From positions 1 to 7,240 of the forward strand of contig JACPWV010000037.1 in NCBI GenBank assembly GCA_016196905.1: a stretch of 7,240 nucleotides of DNA. Direction: 5' to 3'. The DNA is from Chloroflexota bacterium (GTDB lineage Bacteria; Chloroflexota; Anaerolineae; UBA7937; JACPPX01). This document shows positions 1 through 7,191 of this stretch, in pieces; position 1 is the first letter of the stretch, and the number at the start of each line of letters is the position of its first letter. The position numbers were made by a program, and so were the translations under genes. The notes below the pieces were generated by a model, which was not told the origin of the DNA, made no database searches, and saw only the letters and a program-made list of their open reading frames with translations.

Positions 1-389
1 GCTAGAACCGCGCCTTCGCCACGTGCTGGCACACGGCGGAGCGTCACGTCTTGAACACCAGAGCCGTCTGGCGCGGAGAAAGTTACCTTGTAAGTTGTGT
101 CTTCCTTAGCGTCCCCGTCAGTGTCGATCTTGAAGTCGTAGGAAGCGTCAGGGTGGAAGGTGGTTGGGCTGAGGACACCTGCCACGGGGTTGACGGTCAT
201 GATCAACACGGTGTTGCCGGGATTAGATGGCGACTGGAAGACGTAGACATCGTTGATGTCCAGCCTCCCCTCTGCAGCCACCAGTGGTGCGTCCAGGTGG
301 TCTGCGGCCCCGGCGAGGAAAGGGGCCACCCCTACCACGAGGGTGAGCAGCACTATCACCGCAGTCGCAAAAGTTGCTAGGTTGCGCAC
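1..389 (-). CDS. DUF4331-family secreted protein, N-terminal part (runs off the left edge)
   Basis: Only the first 129 codons are present; the gene continues beyond base 1. It starts at a GTG (389-387), with AAGGAG at 400-395 five bases upstream, and no ATG start competes. Residues 1-30 form a signal peptide: a basic start (RNL), a long hydrophobic core and a likely signal peptidase I site near AGA/ADHLDAP. The mature part begins DHLDAPLV and continues with DINDVYVFQSP, a TVNPVAG stretch and DFKIDTDGDAKEDTTY. These match the known opening of DUF4331 proteins (HREAPL, NTDVYAF, DGDGxxD). The molecular function of the family is not established; the protein is expected outside the membrane. It lies downstream of, and on the same strand as, the ECF sigma/anti-sigma pair, but is separated from it by a terminator, so it probably has its own promoter. 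Family call fairly sure; function unknown. Confidence 0.8.
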   Translation of the reverse strand, partial: MRNLATFATAVIVLLTLVVGVAPFLAGAADHLDAPLVAAEGRLDINDVYVFQSPSNPGNTVLIMTVNPVAGVLSPTTFHPDASYDFKIDTDGDAKEDTTYKVTFSAPDGSGVQDVTLRRVPARGEGAVL

Positions 390-694
390 TGTTGCTCCTT
401 TCTTTCGTAGAATTTTCCGAGCCCCGAACGGAGCCTGCCCAGGCCCCAGGGCTTACACGAAATGTTGGTATTTGACAAAGGGGGATCGAGTCGTCCGAGG
501 AAAAACAAAACCCCCTACCCTCTAGCGTCCGGCTTTTCGGCCGGCTCCGTCATCGAATATGGGCACTTGACTTCGTTTTTCCGGGCTCACCTCCTTGACG
601 GATGTCTCTTGGCAGCTGCCGATTTTCCGGTTCTGAAGTCCTATACGGAAGAGGGCGGCCTTTGCATTCATCGCTTGGTGGACTGAAAACAAAA
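390..694 (-). other. Non-coding leader region of the DUF4331 gene with possible RNA helices
   Basis: About 300 bases between the anti-sigma terminator and the DUF4331 start contain no convincing gene. Read on the minus strand, three helices can be drawn: a 7-bp pairing of 596-602 with 546-552 (TCCGTCA with TGACGGA), a 5-bp hairpin 544-540 with 533-529 (CCGGC, loop CGAAAA, GCCGG) immediately next to it, and a 6-bp pairing of 516-511 with 484-479 (AGGGGG with CCCCCT). The first two are nearly contiguous, as in a stacked RNA fold. I could not match the sequence to any riboswitch class I know. No convincing sigma-70 promoter was found; TATAGG near the upstream end is a weak -10 candidate without a good -35. 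The pairings could be chance in GC-rich DNA. Confidence 0.35.
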
Positions 695-715
695 ACCCCG
701 TTGATTTCACGGGGT
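683..715 (-). terminator. Intrinsic terminator after the sigma/anti-sigma operon
   Basis: On the minus strand a 7-bp stem (ACCCCGT at 715-709 with ACGGGGT at 701-695, loop of 7) is followed directly by TTTTGTTTTC. It lies 24 bases after the anti-sigma stop codon. It separates the sigma/anti-sigma transcript from the DUF4331 gene. Confidence 0.85.
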
Positions 716-739
716 CTAAAGTAGCGCGGGGTTATTCGA

Positions 740-1489
740 TTAGAGAGTGCCGATCAATACCAAGTCCCCAGTCGGAAGCGGGCTGCCTCCCTCTGGCTCG
801 ACGGTGAGCCCCACTGCCTCGAAGTCGGCGATGGGGCTGGGTGCCTGCACCAGGAGCTGACCTATCCCGTTCGGGTCGACCGTGAAGACGCCGACGCCCG
901 TGGGCTGCTCGCCTCGAATAAGCCAAAGTTGATAGACTTGATCGGGCGCCAATTGAGGCAGGCCCGAAACCACCAGCAGCGCTGCGACCTGCTGTGGGTC
1001 GGCCACCAACGTCCCCACGGCCTGCGGTGCAACCTCGGTGCCCTGCAGGGCATGAGTCTGCGAGCCCGGCGAGGCGATCAAAGCCAGCGCCTGCCTTTGT
1101 TGCTCTAGTGAGGCGTTCAGTCGGGCCACCTCTCCCTGCAACGCGAACACCAATCCACCTAAAACGATGGCCGCTACGAGGCTGGCTACCGCAAGCCCAG
1201 GCAAGAACATCCCTGCCATTCGGGCGAGGGCGCCCGCGACAGGCCTCTCGACAGGCCGCTGAGCGGCGTCCGCCCTCACTCTTGCGAAGAGCGTACTTTT
1301 CAGGCTGGCCGAGGGCCGGACCGGCGTGCTGGCGAAGGGCAGCGCCTCAACGACCTCGGCCGCCTCGGCCGCCAACGCTCGGCAGGAGGCGCAGTCGGCC
1401 AAGTGGGCCTCGACCCGGCGGAGCTCTTCCGGGGTCAGCGCACCCAAGGCATAGAATGCGATCAACTCTTCTACATGAGGCTCAGACAT
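740..1489 (-). CDS. RskA-type membrane anti-sigma factor
   Basis: The 249-residue protein is predicted to hold the neighbouring ECF sigma factor inactive at the membrane. Residues 1-50 are the cytoplasmic anti-sigma domain with the zinc-binding HX3CX2C pattern (H29, C33, C36). A single membrane segment spans about 95-118, followed by a short helical, possibly coiled-coil stretch (119-136). Residues 140-249 are the extracytoplasmic RskA-like domain, recognised by LPQLAPDQVYQLWLIRG, the Gly-Val-Phe and Asp-Pro-Asn-Gly pattern and a C-terminal LPTGDLVLIG. In this class, signals are usually passed by stepwise proteolysis of the anti-sigma factor. The ATG is two bases after the sigma stop codon and has no strong Shine-Dalgarno, so translation is probably coupled to the sigma gene, keeping the two products in balance. 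The signal sensed cannot be read from the sequence. Confidence 0.9.
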   Translation of the reverse strand: MSEPHVEELIAFYALGALTPEELRRVEAHLADCASCRALAAEAAEVVEALPFASTPVRPSASLKSTLFARVRADAAQRPVERPVAGALARMAGMFLPGLAVASLVAAIVLGGLVFALQGEVARLNASLEQQRQALALIASPGSQTHALQGTEVAPQAVGTLVADPQQVAALLVVSGLPQLAPDQVYQLWLIRGEQPTGVGVFTVDPNGIGQLLVQAPSPIADFEAVGLTVEPEGGSPLPTGDLVLIGTL

Positions 1490-1491
1490 CG

Positions 1492-2067
1492 CTAACCCGT
1501 TTCTTGAACGTGCTGGGAGCGCAGCAACTCACGCAGCTTATTTAGACCCAGTCGTGCTCGGGTATGCACCGTGCCCAAAGGCTCCCCCGTGCTCTCGGCG
1601 ATCTCCTGGCGGGTCAGGCCTTGGAAGTAAGCCAGTTCGAGCACGCGGCGTTGCGCCTCGGGCAATCGTTCCAACGCTCGCAAGATCCGTTCGCGTCGTT
1701 CCCTAAGCCAGGCCTCCTCGGCTAGGTCCGTGGGCCCCTCGACGCCCCCCAATGGGGAACCCTCGGCCTGAACCAGCTGAGGACGAATGCGCCGGCGACG
1801 CAATTCATCGATGGCCAGGTTGCGGGCAATGCCGAAAAGCCAGTTCGCAAAACTTCCGCGCTGAGCCCGGAAAGCCGAAGCGTAGCGCCAAACCCTCCAA
1901 AAGGTGTCCTGGACCACCTCCTCGGCGCTGGCGCGGTCGCCCAGCACCTTCATGGCAAGCCCAAGCAGCGCGGAGGCGTAGCGCTCATATAGCATCTCGA
2001 GCGCGCGGCTATCCCCTCCGCCCACGCGCAGGACGAGTTCCTCATCCCGGGGCTGTATATCGCTCAT
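1492..2067 (-). CDS. ECF (group 4) RNA polymerase sigma factor, SigK-like
   Basis: The 191-residue protein has the two-domain build and normal length of ECF sigma factors. Region 2 covers about 20-93, with the core-binding stretch DTFWRVW (54-60) and the -10 reading segment around SFANWLFGIARNLAIDELRR (72-91). A charged linker follows (94-125). Region 4 covers about 126-183, with the helix-turn-helix LTRQEIAESTGEPLGTVHTR (151-170) that reads the -35 element. It directs RNA polymerase to a small regulon, normally including its own operon, and is the presumed partner of the RskA-like protein encoded two bases downstream. The start was chosen because MSDIQPRDEEL is a typical ECF N-terminus, although the upstream bases (CCATAGACGCG) hold no real Shine-Dalgarno. 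The exact ECF subgroup is uncertain; the resemblance to the SigK/RskA type rests on the partner. Confidence 0.92.
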   Translation of the reverse strand: MSDIQPRDEELVLRVGGGDSRALEMLYERYASALLGLAMKVLGDRASAEEVVQDTFWRVWRYASAFRAQRGSFANWLFGIARNLAIDELRRRRIRPQLVQAEGSPLGGVEGPTDLAEEAWLRERRERILRALERLPEAQRRVLELAYFQGLTRQEIAESTGEPLGTVHTRARLGLNKLRELLRSQHVQETG

Positions 2068-2272
2068 CGCGTCTATGGGGAAGGGCAGCCCCGCATTCGA
2101 GCGGCCTATCCGTGTGCCCGTTGGGAAGAGCGGATTTCCGAAGACGGACCGGCCACCCTACTAAATACGAGCCACCCCGATTTTTGTATCTACTCGATCT
2201 CTCTCACTAGCGAGGGCGCCACTGCCCTCAGTGTGTAAATCAGCTTATACAGGCTCGAAAAACAGCGGCATT
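2068..2272 (-). other. Intergenic region upstream of the ECF sigma gene
   Basis: About 200 bases lie between the lipoprotein terminator and the sigma start; they must contain the promoter of the sigma/anti-sigma operon. I found no good sigma-70 pair of hexamers, and no motif clearly shared with the DUF4331 leader. An alternative-sigma or autoregulated promoter is possible. No coding potential is convincing here. Confidence 0.4.
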
Positions 2273-2314
2273 ATGAACAAAACGGCGCGGAGAGCCAAGA
2301 GACCCTCCGCGCCG
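2273..2314 (-). terminator. Strong intrinsic terminator of the lipoprotein gene
   Basis: On the minus strand a perfect 10-bp GC-rich stem (CGGCGCGGAG at 2314-2305 with CTCCGCGCCG at 2292-2283, 12-base loop) is followed by TTTTGTTCAT. It begins 15 bases past the lipoprotein stop codon. The other strand has no T-run, so it acts in the minus direction only. Confidence 0.92.
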
Positions 2315-2329
2315 ATGCTTTCCTGCAAG

Positions 2330-3067
2330 CTAGATTGGCGGGGCGATGTTCATCGCGGCGTTGACATCGCGAAGCTCCAAGGACATGTGGATCTCGCCGC
2401 TCTCCCCACCCGCGCCACTCTCTGCATCCAGGGTGAGCTTCACCGGGTAGCCGCCGTCAACCGCCAACCACCAATGGTTCTCCCAACTGCCCGAGAAGCC
2501 CAAAGCGGCGCCGCCCTGGCTGGTCCTGTAATGCCAGCTGGGGATGCCGTGGACCAAGTCGGGGCCCACGAAGTCAGCCTCCTCAGGCAGCTCGCTGAAG
2601 AAGGCCTCCAGCCAGAACTGGAAAGTGAAAAACCCAAACATCTCCGGGCTGTAAAAGCCCAACGCCTGCCACTCCCCATCGTTCTGGCGGGTCCAGGTGT
2701 TGTTGGCCGATTGGATAGCGATAAACTCGGTCACTTGACCAGTACTCTCATCGGTGAAACGAACCCTCTCGGCGCGGGTGGGAACGTTTTGCACCTGGCC
2801 CTCACTGCTGAAGTTGCTGGCCTGTGCACCTTCGACCACGCTGACTCCTCGTACGCTCATGCGGAAGGCATAGGCATAGCTGTCGAGGTTGTTGAGGGCC
2901 TCGATCTGCGGCGCGAACTCGGGGGCCTCCTCCCCGGCGGCGGTAGCCGCCTGAGTGGCCACCGGCGTCCCCCCGGAGGGTGGGGCCACTCCCCCACCGC
3001 CTAGATCACAGGCCAAGGCGGCCAGTGCCAGAAGGATGCCAGCCCACCACCACGGATTTGGCTTCAC
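2330..3067 (-). CDS. Secreted lipoprotein of unknown function, possibly LppX/LolA-like
   Basis: The 245-residue protein starts at GTG 3067-3065, preceded by AAGGAGGA at 3078-3071. A longer in-frame reading exists but runs back into secF and lacks the signal peptide at its start. Residues 1-19 are a lipoprotein signal (KPNP, WWW, hydrophobic core) with lipobox LALA/C, so Cys20 would be lipidated and anchor the protein to the outer face of the membrane. Residues 21-45 are a Gly/Thr/Ala-rich tether. The rest looks like a soluble beta-rich domain: an early LNNLDSYAY motif, many aromatic residues (WTRQNDGEW, HWWLAVDGGYP) and a final VNAAMNIAPP. This layout resembles LppX/LprG or LolA-type lipid-binding lipoproteins, but that is inference from overall pattern only. 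It has its own promoter and terminator. Lipoprotein call firm; function unknown. Confidence 0.85.
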   Translation of the reverse strand: MKPNPWWWAGILLALAALACDLGGGGVAPPSGGTPVATQAATAAGEEAPEFAPQIEALNNLDSYAYAFRMSVRGVSVVEGAQASNFSSEGQVQNVPTRAERVRFTDESTGQVTEFIAIQSANNTWTRQNDGEWQALGFYSPEMFGFFTFQFWLEAFFSELPEEADFVGPDLVHGIPSWHYRTSQGGAALGFSGSWENHWWLAVDGGYPVKLTLDAESGAGGESGEIHMSLELRDVNAAMNIAPPI

Positions 3068-3122
3068 CGTTCCTCCTTGGGATAGAAATATCGCCTGAGA
3101 CTTTGCCCGCCCAGATGGGGCG

Positions 3123-3151
3123 AGTGTATCACCATTCTCCTCCGTGGTCAA
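3123..3151 (-). promoter_or_regulatory. Sigma-70-type promoter of the lipoprotein gene
   Basis: On the minus strand TTGACC (3151-3146) and TACACT (3128-3123) are separated by exactly 17 bases. Transcription would start near 3116, leaving a leader of about 50 bases before the GTG. It lies in the 95-base gap after the secF stop, so the lipoprotein need not depend on secDF transcription, though read-through is possible because no terminator follows secF. Confidence 0.6.
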
Positions 3152-3162
3152 TAGCTCTTCGA

Positions 3163-4215
3163 TTAAGCCATCACCGAGCGCAGGGCGAACAGGGCAGCCC
3201 AGGTCACCACGCCCACCCCAGCCGCCGCCAGGGCGTTGCGAGCGACGATTCGCGAGCCTTCCTGGCGCAGCGCTTGAACCAGCCCAGCCACCGCCCCCAG
3301 GGGCGGCAGAAGGAAGGAGAGGGCGTAGAGCAGGCGCTGGGGACGCCGCTCCCACTCCACCAGCAAGAGGCTGGCGTTAAAGATGGAGGAGTAGGTGCCA
3401 CTCACGATCCCGATCAGGAGCACCAGCACGAAATAACGAATGGTCACGCCGCCGAAGAGGATCAACGCGAAGAGGGTCAGGACCACCGTTAAAGACGTGT
3501 TGATGGATCGATCTAGAGTCTGGATGATGCTGTGGTTGACGACGCTCTCCAGCGTCTCTTCCGGCCGACGCCGAATGTTCTCCCGGATGCGATCGAAGAC
3601 CACGATGCTGTCATGGACGGAGAAGCCGATGATGGTCAGCAGCGCGGTCAGGAAGAGGGCGTCCACCTCCCAACCGAAAATGAGCCCGAAGATGGAGGCC
3701 AGCCCCACCACCACCCCCGCATCGTGGAGGACCGCCAGGATGGCGCAGGTGCCGTAGCGAAGGGGATTGGGCACATGGCGAAAGGCCCACGAGATGTAGA
3801 GCAGGATCCCCAAGGAGGCGGCCGCCACGGCCAGAACCGCCTGCCGTTGCACCTCGCTGCTGACCGTAGGCCCCACCGACTCGAAACGCAGTTCGCTGAA
3901 CTCCCCAAAGCGCTGGCGCAGAGTCTCCCCCAGTTGCTGCTTGATGGAGGGATCGATGACCTTGCTGCGGATGAGCAAGGTGCCCTCCCCGGAGGTCTGT
4001 ACCTTGGTGTCGGTCAACCCCTGGACGGCGAAGATCTCCACGATCTCGGCCGGGGGGATGGAGGAGCCCTGGACAAAGGACAGCTCCAAGAACGAGCCAC
4101 CGGTGAAATCGATGGAGAGGGGCAAACCAAAAAGGGTCAGGGAGAGCAAGCCGGGCACCACCACCCAAGCGGAGAGCAGGAAGAACGTATAACGCTTACC
4201 GACGAGGTCCCACAT
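3163..4215 (-). CDS. secF: Protein translocase subunit SecF, with C-terminal extension
   Basis: SecF is an inner-membrane subunit of the SecDF complex, which uses the proton gradient to help preproteins leave SecYEG on the outer side. The protein has 350 residues. TM1 is about 10-30, followed by IDFTGG (35-40), the small extracytoplasmic domain (about 41-122, closing with GPTVSSE), then TM2-TM6 between about 125 and 287. The family signature VHDSIVVFDRIREN (200-213) contains Asp202, at the position of the usual conserved Asp of the proton path, and INTSLTVV and SGTYSSIF follow. After the normal end near WERR (288-291) there are about 60 extra residues with two more hydrophobic stretches (about 296-313 and 328-346). 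The ATG is three bases after the stop of the preceding gene, pointing to translational coupling. Identification is secure. Confidence 0.97.
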   Translation of the reverse strand: MWDLVGKRYTFFLLSAWVVVPGLLSLTLFGLPLSIDFTGGSFLELSFVQGSSIPPAEIVEIFAVQGLTDTKVQTSGEGTLLIRSKVIDPSIKQQLGETLRQRFGEFSELRFESVGPTVSSEVQRQAVLAVAAASLGILLYISWAFRHVPNPLRYGTCAILAVLHDAGVVVGLASIFGLIFGWEVDALFLTALLTIIGFSVHDSIVVFDRIRENIRRRPEETLESVVNHSIIQTLDRSINTSLTVVLTLFALILFGGVTIRYFVLVLLIGIVSGTYSSIFNASLLLVEWERRPQRLLYALSFLLPPLGAVAGLVQALRQEGSRIVARNALAAAGVGVVTWAALFALRSVMA

Positions 4216-4218
4216 GGA

Positions 4219-4746
4219 CTAGCGACGCGGAGGCCAGAAGATCTGGGCCCGCCGCCGATTGATAATGATCACCTCGCTCGACCAGCGGATCTCCGGCTGG
4301 GGGGTATATACCGCCCGGGCACCGGTGAGGGGAACGAAGGTTTGCTTCAAGGTAGCCAGGGCCGTGCGCACATCGGCCTGCTTGGCCAGGTGCAGATAAC
4401 CGTTGACTGCGAAGGGGGGCACGCTGACCAGCACCTCGTATTTGGCCTTTTCGATGTATTCGAAAGGGCGGATCCGCTGGCGATCCTGGGGGGTGGTGGG
4501 CGGCTCGTGGGGCACCCCCAGGGCGATGGCGTCCCGGTTGATCTGGGCGAAATCGCGCACCAGGGGCTCGGCGCTCGGGTTTTCGATGGGGGTGGTGGAG
4601 ACCTCCTCCAGAACGATGGGGTCGTCCAAGGTGCCGAAGTTCAACAGATCCGTGAGACGAAGCTCACCCGTGAGGAGATTGCCGATGATGCGATGGGTAT
4701 CGGTCAAAAACTCAACCTGGATCACCTGCCCCGCGCGCGCTTCCAT
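4219..4746 (-). CDS. Unknown protein B, paralogue of protein A, encoded between secD and secF
   Basis: I do not recognise this 175-residue protein. The start chosen is ATG 4746-4744, with AGGGAGGG about six bases upstream; it aligns with the start of protein A. A longer reading to 4830 would overlap gene A and add an unrelated N-terminus. There is no signal peptide or membrane segment, so it should be cytoplasmic or peripheral. It shares two blocks with protein A: residues 9-36 (VEFLTDTHRIIGNL, RLTDLLN; 16 of 28 identical) and 109-172 (PPFAVNGYLHL, TFVPLTG, VYTPQPEIRW, INRRRAQ; 30 of 64 identical). Alternating hydrophobic residues suggest beta strands, and the end is basic (NRRR, PPRR). Its Pro- and charge-rich middle (about 50-98) is longer than in A. 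It lies 17 bases after gene A and 3 before secF, so it is co-expressed with the translocase; a role linked to SecDF or the membrane is inference only. Confidence 0.85.
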   Translation of the reverse strand: MEARAGQVIQVEFLTDTHRIIGNLLTGELRLTDLLNFGTLDDPIVLEEVSTTPIENPSAEPLVRDFAQINRDAIALGVPHEPPTTPQDRQRIRPFEYIEKAKYEVLVSVPPFAVNGYLHLAKQADVRTALATLKQTFVPLTGARAVYTPQPEIRWSSEVIIINRRRAQIFWPPRR

Positions 4747-4763
4747 CGATCCCTCCCTTTGCG

Positions 4764-5261
4764 TTAGCTGGCGATCGGGCGGACAAAGCTCGCCCGTCGC
4801 CTGTTCACGATGGCCGCCGGCCGCGTCCAATTCAAGCTGGGCTGGGGCATATAGACGATGTGCACCCCAGAGAGGGGAAGGAAGGTGGGGATGGTCTCAG
4901 CCAAGGCCTTACGCAGACTGACCTCCCGGACCAGGTGTAGATCGCCGATGACGCTGAAGGGCGGGATATTCAAATGCACTCGATGCCGCACCTTCTCGCG
5001 GTACTCCCGGGGGCGCTCGGCCTCTCCCCCGTTAGGGAGGGACAGCAGGATGCCCTCCTTGAAAACGTGCACGAAATCGACCATGGCCGGGAGCTCGTTG
5101 TCGGCGAAACTGGAGATGCGCACTTCTTGCAGCCCCAAGGAGACCTCAGAGTGCACATTGAGCACATCACTCAGCCGACGGATGCCCACCTCCAATTTTC
5201 CCACGATGCGATGGGCCTCGGTGAGAAACTCCACCTCCACCACGCCCGGGCGCGTCTCCAT
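4764..5261 (-). CDS. Unknown protein A, paralogue of protein B, encoded between secD and secF
   Basis: A 165-residue protein of a family I cannot name. It starts at ATG 5261-5259 with a very strong Shine-Dalgarno (GGAGGAGGA, 5272-5264). No signal peptide, membrane segment or known catalytic motif is visible. Two blocks are shared with protein B: 8-35 (VEFLTEAHRIVGKL, RRLSDVLN) and 99-162 (PPFSVIGDLHL, TFLPLSGV, VYMPQPSLNW, VNRRRASFVRP). The region between (36-98) is much more divergent. The pattern of short hydrophobic strands suggests a compact beta-rich fold, perhaps with two subdomains, one on each side of the variable middle. It follows secD by 23 bases and precedes gene B by 17, clearly as part of one transcript. 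The pair probably arose by tandem duplication and could form a heterodimer; this is inference. Confidence 0.87.
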   Translation of the reverse strand: METRPGVVEVEFLTEAHRIVGKLEVGIRRLSDVLNVHSEVSLGLQEVRISSFADNELPAMVDFVHVFKEGILLSLPNGGEAERPREYREKVRHRVHLNIPPFSVIGDLHLVREVSLRKALAETIPTFLPLSGVHIVYMPQPSLNWTRPAAIVNRRRASFVRPIAS

Positions 5262-5284
5262 GGTCCTCCTCCGCTTTGCCCGCG

Positions 5285-6676
<1,392 letters not shown>

Positions 6677-6711
6677 GAGTTTTATCTCGAGTCCATCAAC
6701 AACAAAGGATG

Positions 6712-6739
6712 ATTATATGTGCCCCCGTTTTTTATGCAA
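6712..6739 (-). promoter_or_regulatory. Sigma-70-type promoter of the secD-A-B-secF operon
   Basis: On the minus strand TTGCAT (6739-6734) and a perfect TATAAT (6717-6712) are 16 bases apart. The predicted start of transcription is near 6705, giving a leader of about 30 bases. The spacer contains A6 and G5 runs. This is the clearest promoter in the window. Confidence 0.8.
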
Positions 6740-6809
6740 ACACAGAACGATACTGAAACCCACCCGAGTGCGAGCTGCCTTCCGACTTTCTACATCTTCT
6801 GTCCCATTA

Positions 6810-6826
6810 AGCGCTCATCGAGCGTT
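6810..6826. promoter_or_regulatory. Short palindrome, possible operator
   Basis: CGCTC-ATC-GAGCG (6812-6824) is a perfect 5-bp dyad, flanked by partly mirrored AT-rich bases (ATTAA on the left, ATGTAAT on the right). It lies about 75 bases upstream of the secD -35, between the divergent genes, where a regulator could act. No T-run follows, so it is not a terminator. Could be chance. Confidence 0.3.
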
Positions 6827-6920
6827 ATGTAATATGGGGGGAGAAATCTATGAGAGTAGTTGAAGCTCGACTAAGAGCGAGCGGGCTCTAGAGTTACCCA
6901 TGTCAAATTTTAAGGTTCAG

Positions 6921-6944
6921 CAAGTGGTTTAGCGAGTGGTTCAG
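6921..6944. repeat. Imperfect 12-bp tandem repeat
   Basis: CAAGTGGTTTAG is followed directly by CGAGTGGTTCAG, differing at two positions; the preceding AAGGTTCAG resembles a third, partial copy. It lies in the non-coding region between secD and the LuxR-like gene. It may be a binding-site array or a small slippage product. Confidence 0.4.
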
Positions 6945-7119
6945 TCAGTGCCATATGCTATGCTACACTTTAGACAGAGCCCAGATGGTCTGCGGAATAT
7001 TCAAGATCGTTCAATTTAGTCAGAAATTAGACCCTAGTGGAGCGGCCATGGAGGATGAATCCAGCCACCGAACTTCAATGCCGGCGCCTGGCAAGGCTGA
7101 AGCAAAATGTCCAAGATGG

Positions 7120-7125
7120 TACAAT
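7120..7125 (+). promoter_or_regulatory. Possible -10 element of the LuxR-like gene
   Basis: TACAAT fits a sigma-70 -10 hexamer and would start transcription near 7132, about 60 bases before the LuxR-like start. The -35 position (CTGAAG, 17 bases upstream) is poor, so this is a weak call. Confidence 0.25.
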
Positions 7126-7142
7126 GCTACGGTGGATTTAGA

Positions 7143-7158
7143 TTTTTTTGGGGGGGGG
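7143..7158 (+). repeat. T7G9 homopolymer tract
   Basis: Seven T are followed by nine G, ending 33 bases before the LuxR-like ATG. Such tracts change length by slippage and are also prone to sequencing error. It would lie in the untranslated leader if the -10 at 7120-7125 is used. Confidence 0.7.
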
Positions 7159-7191
7159 CGGAGATGAGTCCTATGCACTGGGGGGTGCCAA

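Larger units (their letters stand above)
6677..7191. other. Divergent intergenic region between secD and the LuxR-like gene
   Basis: About 515 bases contain no supported gene. It is visibly more AT-rich than the genes. It holds the secD promoter, the palindrome, the tandem repeat, a weak plus-strand -10 (TACAAT, 7120-7125) and the T7G9 tract (7143-7158). An open frame at 6955-7167 has no recognisable motif and no Shine-Dalgarno. Most of the stretch is unexplained. Confidence 0.5.

Noticed and set aside
390..694. Known riboswitch classes (c-di-GMP, TPP, SAM, cobalamin, fluoride, ydaO) in the DUF4331 leader
   Set aside because: I compared the conserved core sequences I remember by eye and none matched; only generic helices remain.
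462..710. Small open frames on both strands (462-686 plus, 522-710 minus)
   Set aside because: No family motif; the minus one starts inside the terminator stem and neither has a convincing Shine-Dalgarno.
994..1545. 183-codon plus-strand frame
   Set aside because: Antisense to the anti-sigma gene and Pro/Arg-rich, as expected from the complement of a GC-rich gene.
2231..3004. 257-codon plus-strand frame
   Set aside because: Antisense to the lipoprotein gene and begins within or before its terminator; no recognisable domain.
3108..3122. CGCCC/GGGCG hairpin after secF as a terminator
   Set aside because: The stem is only 5 bp and no T-run follows in the minus direction; it also overlaps the predicted start of the lipoprotein transcript.
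3068..3355. Longer N-terminus for the lipoprotein (341 codons)
   Set aside because: It would overlap the end of secF in another frame and bury the lipoprotein signal peptide; the GTG at 3067 has a strong Shine-Dalgarno and a signal peptide immediately after it.
3532..4767. 411-codon open frame on the plus strand
   Set aside because: It lies antisense to secF and gene B, whose frames have clear homology. The translated product is low-complexity (Gly, Asp, His-rich) without family motifs: a GC-driven shadow.
4747..4830. Longer N-terminus for protein B (203 residues)
   Set aside because: It overlaps gene A; the ATG at 4746 has a good Shine-Dalgarno and lines up with the start of paralogue A.
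6955..7167. 70-codon plus-strand frame before the LuxR-like gene
   Set aside because: No recognisable motif or Shine-Dalgarno, and its end is made by the T7G9 tract. It shares the frame of the LuxR-like gene but stops before it, and its sequence does not resemble a receiver or sensor domain.
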